DNA of 64,000 nucleotides from Cyrtodaria siliqua (GCA_037043455.1 JAWPHD010011220.1:21868-85867), one strand, 5' to 3'. Counted from the first letter of the stretch, positions 44,441-56,769 are shown. Made by a program: numbers and translations. Notes: generated by a model from the letters alone, not told the origin.

Positions 44441-44515
44441 TCCGGAGTATCTGAAGAAGAAGTTGTCAGCGAGCTTGCGCCACAGTTAGTAACTGCGGCT
44501 CGCCGAATAAACGAG
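44437..44515 (+). pseudogene. LINE ORF1 fragment, following segment, opposite strand
   Basis: Encodes GVSEEEVVSELAPQLVTAAR plus RI, the motif that in this ORF1 family follows the RCP motif ending the fragment at 44022. The two pieces lie head to head, separated by the 110-bp tail segment. Confidence 0.5.
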
Positions 44516-44543
44516 CATCTTTGTGCTTTACTTACGAGTATAT

Positions 44544-44862
44544 TGCCAATTAATGCTGGCTCGTTGGTTAGAGAATAGTTCAAGTCGAGAATATCTTTAT
44601 TTACACTGTCCCGTTTTTTTGGGTTGACGGTAGGATAAGTGTGAGATTTGGTGCACCCCAGAACCTGGTTTAAACCCCTAGCAGCCTTTTTCGCCAATGA
44701 CCGTTCCAAGGCGGTAGCCCTATGTGTTTGGGATTTCTAATTAGGCATTTTATTCATCTTTAAATTTGTTCTTTATTTCTATATGTGTTTGTGGTTGACT
44801 GTCGTCCTTGAATGCTGCTTTTCCTGTTCAATTTTTATATCTATATTTATATGATTTGTTTA
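44544..44862 (+). repeat. RT-element 3' tail fragment
   Basis: From GCTGGCTCGTTGGTTAGAGA through CACTGTCCCGTTTTTTTGGG to TGAATGCTGCTTTTCCTGTT. 5'-truncated copy. Confidence 0.85.
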
Positions 44863-44867
44863 ATTAA

Positions 44868-45188
44868 ATAATACAAGTGGAGTTATTAAAACCTTTGAGC
44901 CGTTTTTAAAGATCTTGGTAAAATATTTGTAGGAAATTAGACAGAGAATTTTCCAAACAATGGTTAAATTGATCATTGCTCTTGTTACAGTAAATTATGG
45001 GAATCCTTCATTGATAATGTAAATTACAGCTGGTAACTTGAATAAGACTGTAATGTCTGAAACACAAACTATTATGTATTACACATCTAAAGATGGATAT
45101 TTGACTTTTCAAAGGTAATTTAAGACTATAATCACATTTGTAAAATAATACTTAATCTGAATCCTCCCTATAAAGAGTGTAAACAGTG
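44868..45188 (+). repeat. Direct repeat R1, copy 2
   Basis: Same words and order as 39892-40225, about 4.98 kb downstream in the same orientation. Confidence 0.8.
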
Positions 45189-48100
45189 AAATGCTATAAC
45201 AATAAAACTTATTTATTTGAACTTCTCTAAAATATTCATTTCGCCATTTTCACAATAAACAGCGCAGGGTTGTTACACTTTGGTGACAAAAATAAAGTAT
45301 TCTGTATAAATATGGTTTTAAGTATGAATCATATGCTCGATGCTTCCAGCATTTCAATTCAGAATTGTTTTCGTGTTGTACTTGTCTTTTCTATAAAATT
45401 TCATATTTTCCAATGTGTAGTAGAGCTGTTAACAGTTACGGACACTACATTTGCTATTTGTTATACGGTGGTATTTGGAAGGGAGATTCATGTAATGTGA
45501 TATATTATTGTATTTTTTCAGCATTTGAATCACAAACATAAATAAAAAAATCAATTTTTAAACAATTGGAGTACTTTGTTTAAAAACATTTACTCCGGAA
45601 CACATATTTGTGCACACATGTCTAAAATAATACAGCAAGTTCCAATATATTTTATGTCTTACTTAGCCGTTATAACAGAATATTAATACTTGTATTTCAG
45701 ACTGAAGGATATGTCAACCTAAATAACACAACTTTGAAATTTATAGACCAACTGTTATTTTAGTATATGCATTCATTTGAGATGCCTTATTCTGTTGCCT
45801 TATTCAGTTGCGGACACTACAATGCAGCATTTTAAAGAGGCAACATGTTGCTATAAAATTATTTTTTTACAAATTAACATGTTTGTAAACATTAAATAAG
45901 TGTATTGAGTATATCTCATTTTAAACACCACATATAGTGGATTTTGTCAATGGTTTTTTTAATGCCCGCTAAAAATGTATCATTTAACAAAAGACATAAT
46001 TTTTGCCGAAATCCTTCAACACACTATTCACTGACATGGAATGATTATGCTTTGTTTACACATTTTTATGGATTATATTTTTTGAATACAGCGAAAATAG
46101 AACTCTTGCAATTACATATATACACCTTTAAAATAAATATAGCATCTCAAATTATTTGTAAATTGCTCTGGCAATAAGCACGGAACATAAAATAGTTGTC
46201 TGTGTTTTGTAGTTCTGGCGTGTTGTCCATATATCAATTGATGGAAACAAGCATCAACAATTGCCGTGCCATTTACAGTATTAATTTGTCAACACCGTTT
46301 CAGCAGTGGATAAAGTTTAGCAATTTGCAGAACTTGCAGGAAAATCACTAATGTCAGCAGAAAAAGAGTCTTTAAACAAACTGACCCGCTGGTTTTCTCG
46401 AGCGTCTATATGTCTTCACTCAGCAATGAAAATGCCATTATAGCAAATATACGACTAATGTCCTTTAATTTTTACGATTAACAAGTAGAAGCAATCAAAA
46501 CTGCCCCATCGATGATGATCGATCAGCAGTAATCGCAAATTGCCAGAATGATATATGGCGGAGTGCGAGTGATAAAATAAACGCAGCTTATGGCCAAGCG
46601 ATTATTCATCACTTCGCTAATATGTCCTGAATCGTCAAAAATCGTTCAGTGTGCTAAATTCTGACTTATCTAAAGAAATATTTCTTATAATAATACATTT
46701 GTAAAACAAACTAAGGAGTCCATTTATATAAATTTCTTTAAAAACAATTATCCCTTAATTTGATTTTTTTATTAAGGAATTTTCAAACATTAATTTCGTC
46801 AATAGTGCTTTTAAATTTAAATTTAAATATACTAGTACCTGATGCTCAAATTGCTCAAAATGTGTGTCTAACTGAAAAAGTGATACTTCTTTAAAATAAA
46901 CTACAAACACAATAACAGTATTTAGTTGAGCTATAAAGAAATGTTTATGTTTTCGTTGCGGACACTATGAAATCTTCAGATACAACAAAGCAGTTATAAC
47001 AGTAAACTTCAAACAGGTCTTTGTTGTTATTATACAAATTTATCATCCTAAGCAAGAAATAATTGTATTCAGAGCATAACTATTTACATTAATATACATA
47101 ATATAAAAAAACATTGGTTGTATCAACTTACAGTTCAGTATGACATTTTAATGTCCACATATTTAATTTTAACATGTTTTACGTATTCTTAGTTCGCATT
47201 TCCGTTCTCAAACACATTGAATTTGTTTTCACTATTATTTACGCTAATATAGACTTTCACAATATTACCTCAAACAAAGTTGACAATTGTAGTGTTCGCA
47301 ACGCTTTGCAATATTAAAAATATAACTCTTTCAGCATCTACTTATTTCAAAGGCAATGTTATGTTATTTCTGATAACTACATGATTATTTTAGTCTACAT
47401 ATGGGAGTATTAGATGCATCCATTTTATTACATGCCACTTTTTAATTATTTTATTGAATAGTGATTTTGTTTGTTATACATTCATAAACTGATCGATAGT
47501 GTAAGAACAATGACAATTTTTTATTTAAGTATTATGTTTTGATATAAATGAAAGGTAAATACATAAAACATCACAAATGTATTTCTATGGAGAGAACATT
47601 GACCTTTAAAGAAAACCTGTTGCGAACACCATGTGCATGACAATTATTCCATAATTACTTTGACAATGTTGATGAATATTTCGGTGTTTGCTAATAGTAT
47701 ATGCGTTTACTGATATATGAGAAAAAAAATCTTAATCAGCGTATGTTAGCCTGCAAAACTTGTGTCGTTGCAGACACTACAGAATCTATGAATCCCAATA
47801 GAGTCTAAACAAATTGGAAAACAATTATTTTTTCTGTTACAAACATCTAATGTTTACTTTATGTTGTGTTTATGATACATTAAGGCTCAACTGAAATGCT
47901 ATGATTATCCATTTTTTAAATGTAGTTTGATTACAATTGCAGTACGTTTTATATTACAGAAATTTGACATACAAGTATAACAAAGTGTGTGTTTTATATA
48001 AATTGACAGAATTTTATGAAAACATCTCCGATTGGTACCAAAAGAACTGCTTCTGATCGCTAAATATTTTCTCTTCAAAATGGAATATTCAAAATATTTC

Positions 48101-48365
48101 TTAATTAGATAGTTCTTGAATAATCCAAAGAACAAATGATGGTAATTTTCAAGTGCAACGACATAACGGTGAAATACTAACCTTTTTTGCATGCCTATTT
48201 TACATGTAAAATGGTAGATATCATAACTATACATATCTTATACCGTTTTCCTGTTATCTATGTACATAAAAAAACACAATTAAACACTAATTCAATGATG
48301 ATACCATCTTGTACCAGCATATATCAACATGCTTTCATGCGTGCGCACTTTATTGTGAAAATGGC
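45189..48365. other. AT-rich block with recurring GTTGCGGACACTAC motif
   Basis: No credible gene in 3.2 kb. The motif GTTGCGGACACTAC or a close variant appears near 45434, 45808, 46955, 47288 (inverted), 47619 and 47767. Flanks of the motif are only weakly alike, so this is either an old tandem repeat or a conserved short element. Confidence 0.5.
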
Positions 48366-49045
48366 GTTAAATATTAACTGTCATTGTATTGTGTAACCTT
48401 CTTATATCCTCGCAAAAGCTTTAGGGACAATTGGAAATTTCGTATAAATATATACAAGTACGGTTATTTATGATTGTCATACTGCAAATACAATTCTCGG
48501 GTTTTGATTGGTCAGTGCGCCGCAGACATGAGCCCATGTCTAATTGTCGCGACATGAACTATAACGATTTCCCTATGGGTGCCTTATACCTTCAATATAT
48601 AAAAACAAAATGGTGGAGACTACTGTTCCGATTTGTTGCGGAAACCGCCTACTATTTCCCGTCTTACCGCTTCTCAATCTCTACCCAGAGTTGTCGTTTC
48701 TTTGCAAGCACATACAATAATCAGTAATGCCTCTGGGAGAGATTGACCGCTTCTGTGAACTTTCCATTGTGGGTAAACGTCTGACATACTAGTAAGCAAT
48801 GCTGTTTTCCATATCAAAGTTAATAAAACATAATCATCGTGATAAGCGACGTGTTTTTCTTTTATGTAAAGTTCCGCTAAATTTGGCAACGTTCAGAGCG
48901 TTCACGTCAAGTACGTACACATTTAGAGACGCCACGTGTTAGAAATGAAATAAATCGTTAATGCTACCATCGCAATAAACATAGTATTGTATTGTATTGT
49001 ACTTTAACGTATTGCAATATATTTTAAAACTCTTACGGCGTTAAA
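48366..49045 (+). repeat. Direct repeat R2, copy 2
   Basis: Same words and order as 40738-41232 plus 42126-42215, uninterrupted here, about 7.6 kb downstream of copy 1. Confidence 0.85.
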
Positions 49046-50184
49046 AACGCAGACTGTCTTAAACTTGTAAAATAAGAAACTTGTCCTATAAAAACACATC
49101 ACCCGAACGAAATGGAACCGTAGATCCGCACCTTATGAACAAATAAAAAAGTCAATGATCAGAACAATACAAAACATAAAAAGCGGTAAAGACAGGCTCT
49201 TCGACTTGGAACGGTCAGTTGGCAATACGGCATATAGGTAAGCTTAAATACATGGCATATACGAATAACTGGACCTCGTGCAATAGTTTGGGAACACCGA
49301 GAAGATGGTATACTTTAATTTCATGAAACATATCAACCATACATTTAAAAACTCGCTTAAGGACATATTTCCTAATATTTCCCATCGCTACTTGGTCATT
49401 GAAAAAGGCATGGGAATCTTGATGAAACGTTTGCTCTATTAAAGGATATAGTTCGACACTATGATAACTTTCTTAAAAATAAAACATTTTAAATTTACGT
49501 TTTAATTTAAAACAAAGCAATAAGCAACATAAGTATGCCCTAAATTGTTGTCTTAAGACAAAGAGGTCTTGAGACAAAGAGAGTAAAGAAATCTTCGAAA
49601 AGTGCGTAACTAAAGTACAATTCATTTTCAGCGGTGACTAGAATCGTTGAATAATGCCACTTCAATATAATTGCGACAAATAGCATACTCTTACCTTACC
49701 TTTTTTAAATATTCTTCTTGCATTCGAGCAAGAAACAATGGCTTTGTTGAACCGCAGCTTATCTCGTAAACTGTCGGGATAAACAAATTAAATTACATAC
49801 GACACTATGTGGGAATTTTAATAACGTTTAAAATAGCCTGATGCCGAACAACAACGTTGGTTATGAAGCCATTTTTATCCGTTCATGTTAAAGATAGGAA
49901 TGCCTTGATATTTCAGAAAATAAAATATCAGACTTGTCTTAATAATAAAGTCTCTCAATTTACATTTCGTATGGGCGGATAACGCAATCAAATATAGCCT
50001 GCTGACCACCGTCAACCACAAACACGCACAGAAACAAACAACATACTCTGCTTTCTGTAATTATCGTTTGTGTTGCACGCGTGTTTTTTGTTGGCTGGGT
50101 CCTGTTTATTACCTGCTTTTTTTTCATAATGTTTACAAAAATAATGACAATGTCGTTCGCTCAATGATTAAATGATACAAAAAG
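49046..50184. other. No gene; a short dispersed fragment at 49150-49230
   Basis: AATACAAAACATAAAAAGCG plus GACTTGGAACGGTCAGTTGG resembles 22825-22890 and, more loosely, the RT tail. The rest is unrecognised AT-rich DNA. Confidence 0.4.
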
Positions 50185-50744
50185 TATGAAAGGAGACATT
50201 TGTAAATCGTCGAACACAATCAATATAAATACTATTGTGTAGAATAACACTTTTAATTATATTTGCGACTGTTTTTGTTGCGATTTTGCAATCAATATTT
50301 AGTAAAGTTATCTGTCTCCAATTATTTAGTGATGTTAGTTCTATATATTGTTTTGGTAAAAGCGTTATTATACATTGTTTTTGTAGCGTGGTTAAATCGC
50401 CTTTATCATATGAATAATTAATCGAGTTTAAGTAAAATTGTTTTAAATCATTCCAGAATAGTTTAGAATTCAGTGGTGATACCATCTCAACCAGGACTTT
50501 TATAGTTTTTCATGTTTATTTACTATGGAGCTTAACTCCATAGTACATTCGTATTCATTTAAGTTTCCTTCGAGACTGTGCTTTTGTTCCTCGTTTAGTT
50601 TCGGAACATGTGCATAAGGAAAGAAATCGTGGTTGGAGCCAATTAAGTTAACGTTTTTGTACAGTTGTTCATAGTACGATTTTGATTCTTAAGTTACTAA
50701 TCATGTACTTGTTTGTTTCCAGAGTATTGTTCTCTGCCCCTTCG

Positions 50745-51436
50745 ATATAGCGTGTTTTCGGGGTTTCGGGGGCATATAGTAATCGGACCATCCGTCCGTC
50801 AGTCCGTCCGTCCATCCGTCCGTTTTTAATTACCTTGGCACAAGTGATCCCCACAACAAGACGATGTGTAGCGCGCAAAACCCACATCCGTACCTCAAAT
50901 GGCAAGGTCACACTTGCAGTTCATAGGTCTAAAACAGGTACGCAATTTCGTCCGGACCGTAACGTCACAACCCATGCAGGGATTTTTAAATAACTTGGCA
51001 AAACTGATCACCATGACAAGAAGATGTGTCGCGCGCAAAACCCAGGTCCGTTCCTCAAAGGTCAATGTCACATTTGCAGTTCATAGGTCAAAAACAGGTA
51101 CGCATTGTTTCCGGACCGTAACGTCATAACGCCTGCAGAGATTTTTAAATAACTTGGCACAAGTGAACACCATATCAAGAAGATGTGTCGCATATTATAC
51201 CCAGGTCCGTACCTCAAAAGCCAAGGTCACACTTTCAGTTCATGTGTCAAAAACAGGTACGCAATTTTCTTGTCCGGACCGTAACGTCACAACCCATGCC
51301 GGGATTTTTAAATAACTTGGCACAACTGATCAAGACGACGTGTCGTGCACAAAATCCAGGTCCATGTCTCCAAGGTCAATGTCACACTTAGAGGTCAAAG
51401 GTCACTTTGGGGGCATTTGTCACTTACAGTGACATT
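50745..51436 (+). repeat. ~160-bp tandem array element inserted in the L1/Tx1 LINE
   Basis: Begins with a CCGTCCGTC-rich run at 50788-50825, then four units with AACTTGGCACAASTGATC (near 50831, 50992, 51151, 51315), AAGATGTGTCGCGCGCAAAA and GTCCGGACCGTAACGTCACA. Ends near GGGGGCATTTGTCACTTACA. Confidence 0.88.
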
Positions 51437-52424
51437 TCTAGTTCTTTATTTTCTTTTAGTGTTTCAATTAATTGGTATTGTTTGGGTCGTTTGCTAATGC
51501 ATATTCTAATGTATCTGTTTCCCTAGTGACTATGTTTTCTTCATTTATTTCCCTTTTCTTTTTAGTGGAATTATATTTAATTGTTTCATTCCTTATTGCA
51601 CCCTTAATTAATTCCCATAATGTATTTTCATTTGCTTTCTTATTTATATCTAATTTTTCCTTTACAGCATTTCGGGTATTTATTTGATATTCATCATTTA
51701 AAAGTACACTATTATTAAGTTTAAAATACCCGGGTCCATGATCTTGTTTTGTCAAGTAAATGTTAAAATATACAATGGAATGATCAGAACATAAACCTGC
51801 AGATTTTTGTCATTTTGTAACATTATTTACTACATTCGAGGATATTAAAAAGTAGTCTAAAACAATTGGAGGTTTATGGTTAGATTGCCATGTAAAATGT
51901 TGAGAGTCGGGATTCATATGTCCTTTATATCATAATTTGCAATTATGGAATTTATCTTTTCTCTTTTATTTCCCTCCATTGTGTCATTTTTCTGATATTT
52001 TTCGATGTCAATTACCGTATTAAAATCATCCCCTATAATAATTGTTTCGTCGTCGTGCTCAGTGATAAAATTCTCTAATTACGTGAAAAAATGTATGTCG
52101 TCTTTGTTCGGTCCATACACATTTAGCATCAGTAAATCCATTTCCTCAATGTTAATGTTTAAGTAATGTAATTTACCAGTGATGATCTCGGTGTGTTCCA
52201 TAATTTTACATTGAACTTTTGAGTTTATAAAGGATGCCCACGCCTTTGTTATTACTACTGTCATCGCTAAAGTAAGTATAAAAAATATTGTGTGGAATAA
52301 CACTTTTATTATATTTGCGACTGTTTTTGTTGCGATTTTGTAGTCAATATTTAGTAAAGTTATCGGTCTCCAATTATTTAGTGATGTTAGTTCTTTATTT
52401 TTTTGGTAAAATATTAGATCATGG

Positions 52425-52690
52425 CGGGTATTTCTTTATTTACACTGTCCTGTTTTAATGGGATGACATTAGGGTAAGTGTGACCGTTCCAAGGCGGTAG
52501 CCCTATTGTCAACCCTTTTTGTGTTTGTGATGTCGTTTGCATTTATTGTTACTTTTGCATTCTTGTTTGTCTGTTTGCATGTTTGTTTCTGTGTTTTGTG
52601 GTTTACTGTCCTCCTTCAATGCTGCATTCCCTGTCCGATCTTTTTATATTTCTTCATGTCCCCATTCTTGCTTCCGTTTTTCAAAACAAT
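52425..52690 (+). repeat. RT-element 3' tail fragment
   Basis: TCATGGCGGGTATTTCTTTA, TTTACACTGTCCTGTTTTAA, GACCGTTCCAAGGCGGTAGC and the end CCCTGTCCGATCTTTTTATA, inserted antisense to the L1/Tx1 LINE. Confidence 0.85.
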
Positions 52691-52939
52691 TTGGATCACT
52701 ATGTAATTCTTGTAGAAGACATATTGAATAATGTTTAAGTTTAAGCCATTCAAACATTTTTTTTCGTTTTTTTCTTTCGCCTAATCCTTTAACGTTAAAG
52801 GTACATATTTCCAGATTCATTTATGTTGTTTAAATTTATCTGGTCTCCGTTGCATCATGAAAAATTACAGAAACATACAGATATACTTCAAAAACGACAT
52901 CAATAATACAGCGTGTCCGCACTGAAAAATAGAAAATAT

Positions 52940-53165
52940 AATTTTGAGACATCCCGAGGATTGTATGCCTATGGCGATGAACATGGAACCTTAAATGCAA
53001 TATGAAAGAAGAAATTTGGAAATCGTCGAACAGATACTTCAATCTCGGTTTGAAGGAGACTGTTCATGAACGGTAGTGAAAAATGCTTGCTACCGTTCAC
53101 GCCCTCTAGTTCCGGGTTGTGCAGAATATTTAAAATGCAAAAAGTACATAAATTTGAGCCATCCA
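52940..53165 (-). mobile_element. Hairpin element copy
   Basis: CATCCCGAGGATTGTATGCC at the start, then GAGACTGTTCATGAACGGTA, stem TGAACGGTAG/CTACCGTTCA, CACGCCCTCTAGTTCCGGG and GAGCCATCC. It appears to be two partial copies joined tail to head near 53030. Confidence 0.65.
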
Positions 53166-53598
53166 CATGATTGATTATCTTTTACACATTTACATTAGTG
53201 GAAGTATGTGTGTACTGAAATGAACCCAAACGACGTAGTCTACAATAAAATGGATATTTGAAGTTTCACAGAAAACGCCAAATAATACTCAAGGTATAAA
53301 ACGGAAAAACTATTTGCCTAAAAACATTGACCTTTATGTTTCTTGAATCAACCGTTGCGCTATACTCATATGGAACTGAAATTTTAGCAGCTGTCTTTCA
53401 ATTACATTATTACAACAGTGGCCACGGGAAGCTATCTTATCTGATTGTATCCACGAATGCAATTTAACACAATTTCCGTTAATGAGGGAAAACGGACTGT
53501 GACATCACTCGTGTCAATTAGATCATTTTGCGATGCAAGCAGTCATTGCGCCCGCAAACTATTCTTAATAAGCAATTAACGGCATTATGATCGTCACG
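53166..53598. other. No feature seen
   Basis: No gene or repeat recognised. Confidence 0.45.
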
Positions 53599-53960
53599 TC
53601 ATTCTGCTTCCATGATACTTATTTTGCATGTCGGAGAGTATAAAGTGATGACTGATAACGGGGTCTTACTAGACAGTATATGCAAAGAATAATTTCCTGA
53701 TTTGGTGTTATTTATTTTTGATCTACGTTGCCTATACATACGTTGAACACAATTTGGCACAGGAATTGTAGAATTTCCCCGTAACTGCTTTGAAGTCTTT
53801 ATTCCCAGAATTGTAAACGAATTGTTAATGAATGGCATTAATATACGCATCAGACAATGATAATATCTGTAATCTGTGGAACAAGATTCAACAGACGACA
53901 TATATCTTGAGACTCTCCAAACAGGATTCATTAGAATATACCAAATGGAATTCCTAACGC
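53599..53960 (-). CDS. Unrecognised open frame, 110 codons, possibly spurious
   Basis: Frame with VESCSTDYRYYHCLMRILMP followed by FINNSFTILGIKTSKQLRGN and a Ser/Thr-rich end. The Cys, hydrophobic segment and basic run loosely recall one transmembrane segment and loop of a peptide GPCR, but no DRY or NPxxY motif is present nearby and upstream stops close the frame. It could be one exon or chance. Confidence 0.18.
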
Positions 53961-54805
53961 CACTGAGTTATATTTCAAATACAGTTTTTATGTTTCATTT
54001 TCTTGCAACGAAATTGTGTATGGGTATATTTGAATCGTATTCCAACATAACTTCACAACAAGTTTGTTCTTTGTATTTATTAGATGAGCTTTTTCAAGCT
54101 TGGTGCACGTGCAACTCGATTGTTTTCTTTAAAATGACCTGTGTTTATGTAAATCAATTGAAATTCGAAATGATATCTACGCGGGACGTTAGACGTTCCT
54201 ATTAGTATACATGCGCACCCATTAGCGTTTTTTTGTTTTTACAGAAAGCATGACTTAAGTTTGACGTTCTGGCGCAGTACATAGCACGTTGACTTTGAAT
54301 CCGGGTGGTAACATTATTGACATTTGTAATATATTGACCAAGAAGATATTATAACAAATAAAGAATCAGCTCCGTCATCGTATTTATATATTTTCTAATG
54401 CTGTGTCGTGTATTCTTTATATAACGAAATTCAAAACACTAAAAAACAAATCTAAAGAAAGTATTGACAGTAACCTTATTTCGTAATCAAATACAAGTAT
54501 GATTATATTGCTTACGATATCGTTACATGACATCTATCTCCTAAACGCATGGCGACACTTTTACTGAAACTAGTGCTATACCATTATTGACTTTGGTGAG
54601 TTTATTACATTTGAAACCTCGCAAAATGTCTGATATTGACTCTGTTTGGCGCGGCCTTATCAGCTACTATAAGTATAAACGGGTTGATCATGTCATTTTT
54701 TAATGCAAGGTTGATTTATCAACTTGCATTCATATCCATTGCTTTTGGCGCCTCCTCATCACCATCTGGCGGATAACCTACATTGTTTCTCAAAAATCGA
54801 GGCTT
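53961..54805. other. No feature seen
   Basis: AT-rich; a 109-codon + strand frame at 53876-54205 overlaps the previous entry in antisense and has no recognisable motif. Confidence 0.4.
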
Positions 54806-54809
54806 CAAT

Positions 54810-55000
54810 CGGGATGGTTAAAATTGTGTATTATTGATTTTATGAATATTGAGTTCTGCTCAACCCGGGGCTAGAGGGCATGAGCGGTAGCGGTAGCTAG
54901 CATATTTCACTACCGCTCATGAACTGTCTCAATCAAACCGAGACTGCAATATTTCGTATGTGTCGTGCTCGGCCGTTTCCAAAGGTCCATTATTATACTC
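54810..55000 (+). mobile_element. Hairpin element copy, 3' half
   Basis: GGGATGGTTAAAATTGTGTA to CGTGCTCGGCCGTTTCCAAA, with an 11-bp perfect stem ATGAGCGGTAG/CTACCGCTCAT and an extra GCGGTA repeat. Confidence 0.8.
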
Positions 55001-55261
55001 TTTTTTTATAGCACAGTGGCGTTGCTTGTGCAGTGTGGCGGCAGTAAAACGTCTCCCCGCGCTTACAATCAGTACTGTTATTCATTCGATCTTTGGAAAT
55101 CGCTGAGCCCGATACTTATATTTAGTTATCGGTGGTACATTTTCAATTTCTTTTGTTTTCTTACTTAATTTTTGATTCGGTGGTTCCACTACTCCGGCCG
55201 ATAAAAGGCTCTGGGTATTGTTTAACCACTTATAGGATATGTTATCTGCTTTTTAATTTAG
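55001..55261. other. Spacer between two hairpin-element copies
   Basis: Part (55010-55080) resembles 43240-43310; no gene. Confidence 0.4.
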
Positions 55262-55625
55262 TCGTTTCGCTGTTACTAGTGATACGCAGGCTTCATAACC
55301 GCTGCTCCCAACTAAATTACATTATGTTTATTTCGCTCTTCGGGTCATTTAATTTTATTAGATACTGGGACCATACGCCGTACGACATGGGGAAGCAATT
55401 AACTCTATGTCCACCGCCGCATGTATGCCATATTCGGGATGGTTAAAATTGTGTATTATTGATTTTATGAATATTGAGTTCTGCTCAACCCGGGGCTAGA
55501 GGTAGCTAGCGGTAGCTAGCATATTTCACTACCGCTCATGAACAGTCTCAATCAAAGCGAGACTGCAATATTTCCTATGTGTCGTGCTCGGCCGTTTCCA
55601 ATGGTCCATTATTATACTCTTTTTC
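55262..55625 (+). mobile_element. Hairpin element, full copy
   Basis: Same order and limits as 12356-12712, from CTGTTACTAGTGATACGCAG to GGTCCATTATTATACTCTTT. The stem is AGCGGTAG/CTACCGCT. Confidence 0.8.
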
Positions 55626-55659
55626 AAGTCGTACATGCATGCTGATCATCTATGCTAGA

Positions 55660-55860
55660 CGAACGTATTGGATGCTGAAAACAACTATAATGCAAATAAG
55701 GAGGTCGAGGAACTCTACGAAAATCTCATTATGTATAAGTTGTGGGCGAATTTTTTTCAAGGCAGTTTTTGCACAGGGAGAACACGCGCACCTTCGCTTG
55801 ACATCAACTATAGTGTTATATTCGCGCAAAGAGCCAATTCAGTCAACCCAAATTAAACGA
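55660..55860 (+). CDS. Short coding-like frame, unrecognised
   Basis: 62 codons: MDAENNYNANKEVEELYENL, then IMYKLWANFF and a C terminus ending ANSVNPN. Composition is protein-like, and it follows directly after the hairpin element. No family recognised; may be an exon fragment or chance. Confidence 0.2.
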
Positions 55861-56300
55861 GATATCCGGGGGTTTCAATATATTTATTAAGTATAACTGT
55901 ATACAGCAACAACTATTTCAAAAGGGTTTTAGTTATTAACGATGTCAGTGAATTATTATTAATGATAAGATGAAATAAAGAAACATATTTAGACACCACT
56001 GGATCGTTATTCTGTTGGAATATAGTATATATATGATCGGATTTGATCAAAATTTTCATAGATTGTAGAGTTCAGGATCTAGTTGTGCAAGAACGTAACA
56101 TGTGTCTCTACGTCATGACGACTTGACTTCAGTGACTTCACAATGTTATTAAAAACCTTTTTTTCCACTGATCGCATTTGTTAAGTTGTTACTATGGAAT
56201 CATTCAGTGTCTGTCTCAGTCAACGCTGACAGTTTTAACAACATGACGTCATCCAAAACGTAATGACAATTCGGAAAGCCCGTGTTCGATCAGATTCTGA
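55861..56300. other. No feature seen
   Basis: No gene or repeat recognised. Confidence 0.45.
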
Positions 56301-56304
56301 TCAA

Positions 56305-56470
56305 AATTCAAGTGTCAAGCTCCAGATTATATGAGTTTTTGTTCATAACATGTGTCAAGCTCCAGATTATCTGAGTTTTCAATCATAACATGTGTCAAGC
56401 TCCAGATTATCATTATTCATTCATAACAAGTGTCAAGCTCCAGATTATATGAGTTTTCATTCATAAATAC
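56305..56470 (+). repeat. ~42-bp tandem repeat, 4 copies
   Basis: Unit GTGTCAAGCTCCAGATTATA plus TGAGTTTTCATTCATAACA, repeated four times with one degenerate third unit. Confidence 0.92.
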
Positions 56471-56769
56471 ACAGGTTTAAACCGAGTTGCATTTTGTTAG
56501 GATGTTTATTTTATTTGCATGCATATTTTAAAACGTTTTTATGTCCATTTTCAAAAATATATTATGGAGTCTTAAAGCTACAGAGTCTCTATATCAATCG
56601 ATTTCTTCTTTGTAGGCGTGTCTTTATTTGTAACTTCATGTTCACCAGCTCATGTCGAAATCGGGTATTTAAGCGAGCAAATATAGCGCAGGAAATCATT
56701 TACTGTATATAAATCGACCAGTGCACATCGTACCTATACGCAGGTAACAGTATTTTTTACAGCAAAAAA

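Larger units (their letters stand above)
50232..52820 (-). pseudogene. L1/Tx1-type LINE, scrambled and interrupted
   Basis: On the - strand: the endonuclease N terminus near 52818-52680 (EICTFNVKGLGERKKRKKMF, ICLLQELH); a foreign RT tail (52425-52690); a stray RT piece (52287-52413); endonuclease remnants with LMLNVYGPNKDD (52079-52150); an endonuclease-RT linker with GPGYFKLNNSVLLND (51468-51755); a tandem-repeat insertion (50745-51436); and the start of the RT with KQCIITLLPK and NWRQITLLNID (50235-50485). The RT catalytic box is not present. The stray piece duplicates 50235-50360, so two copies or a rearrangement are involved. Confidence 0.7.
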
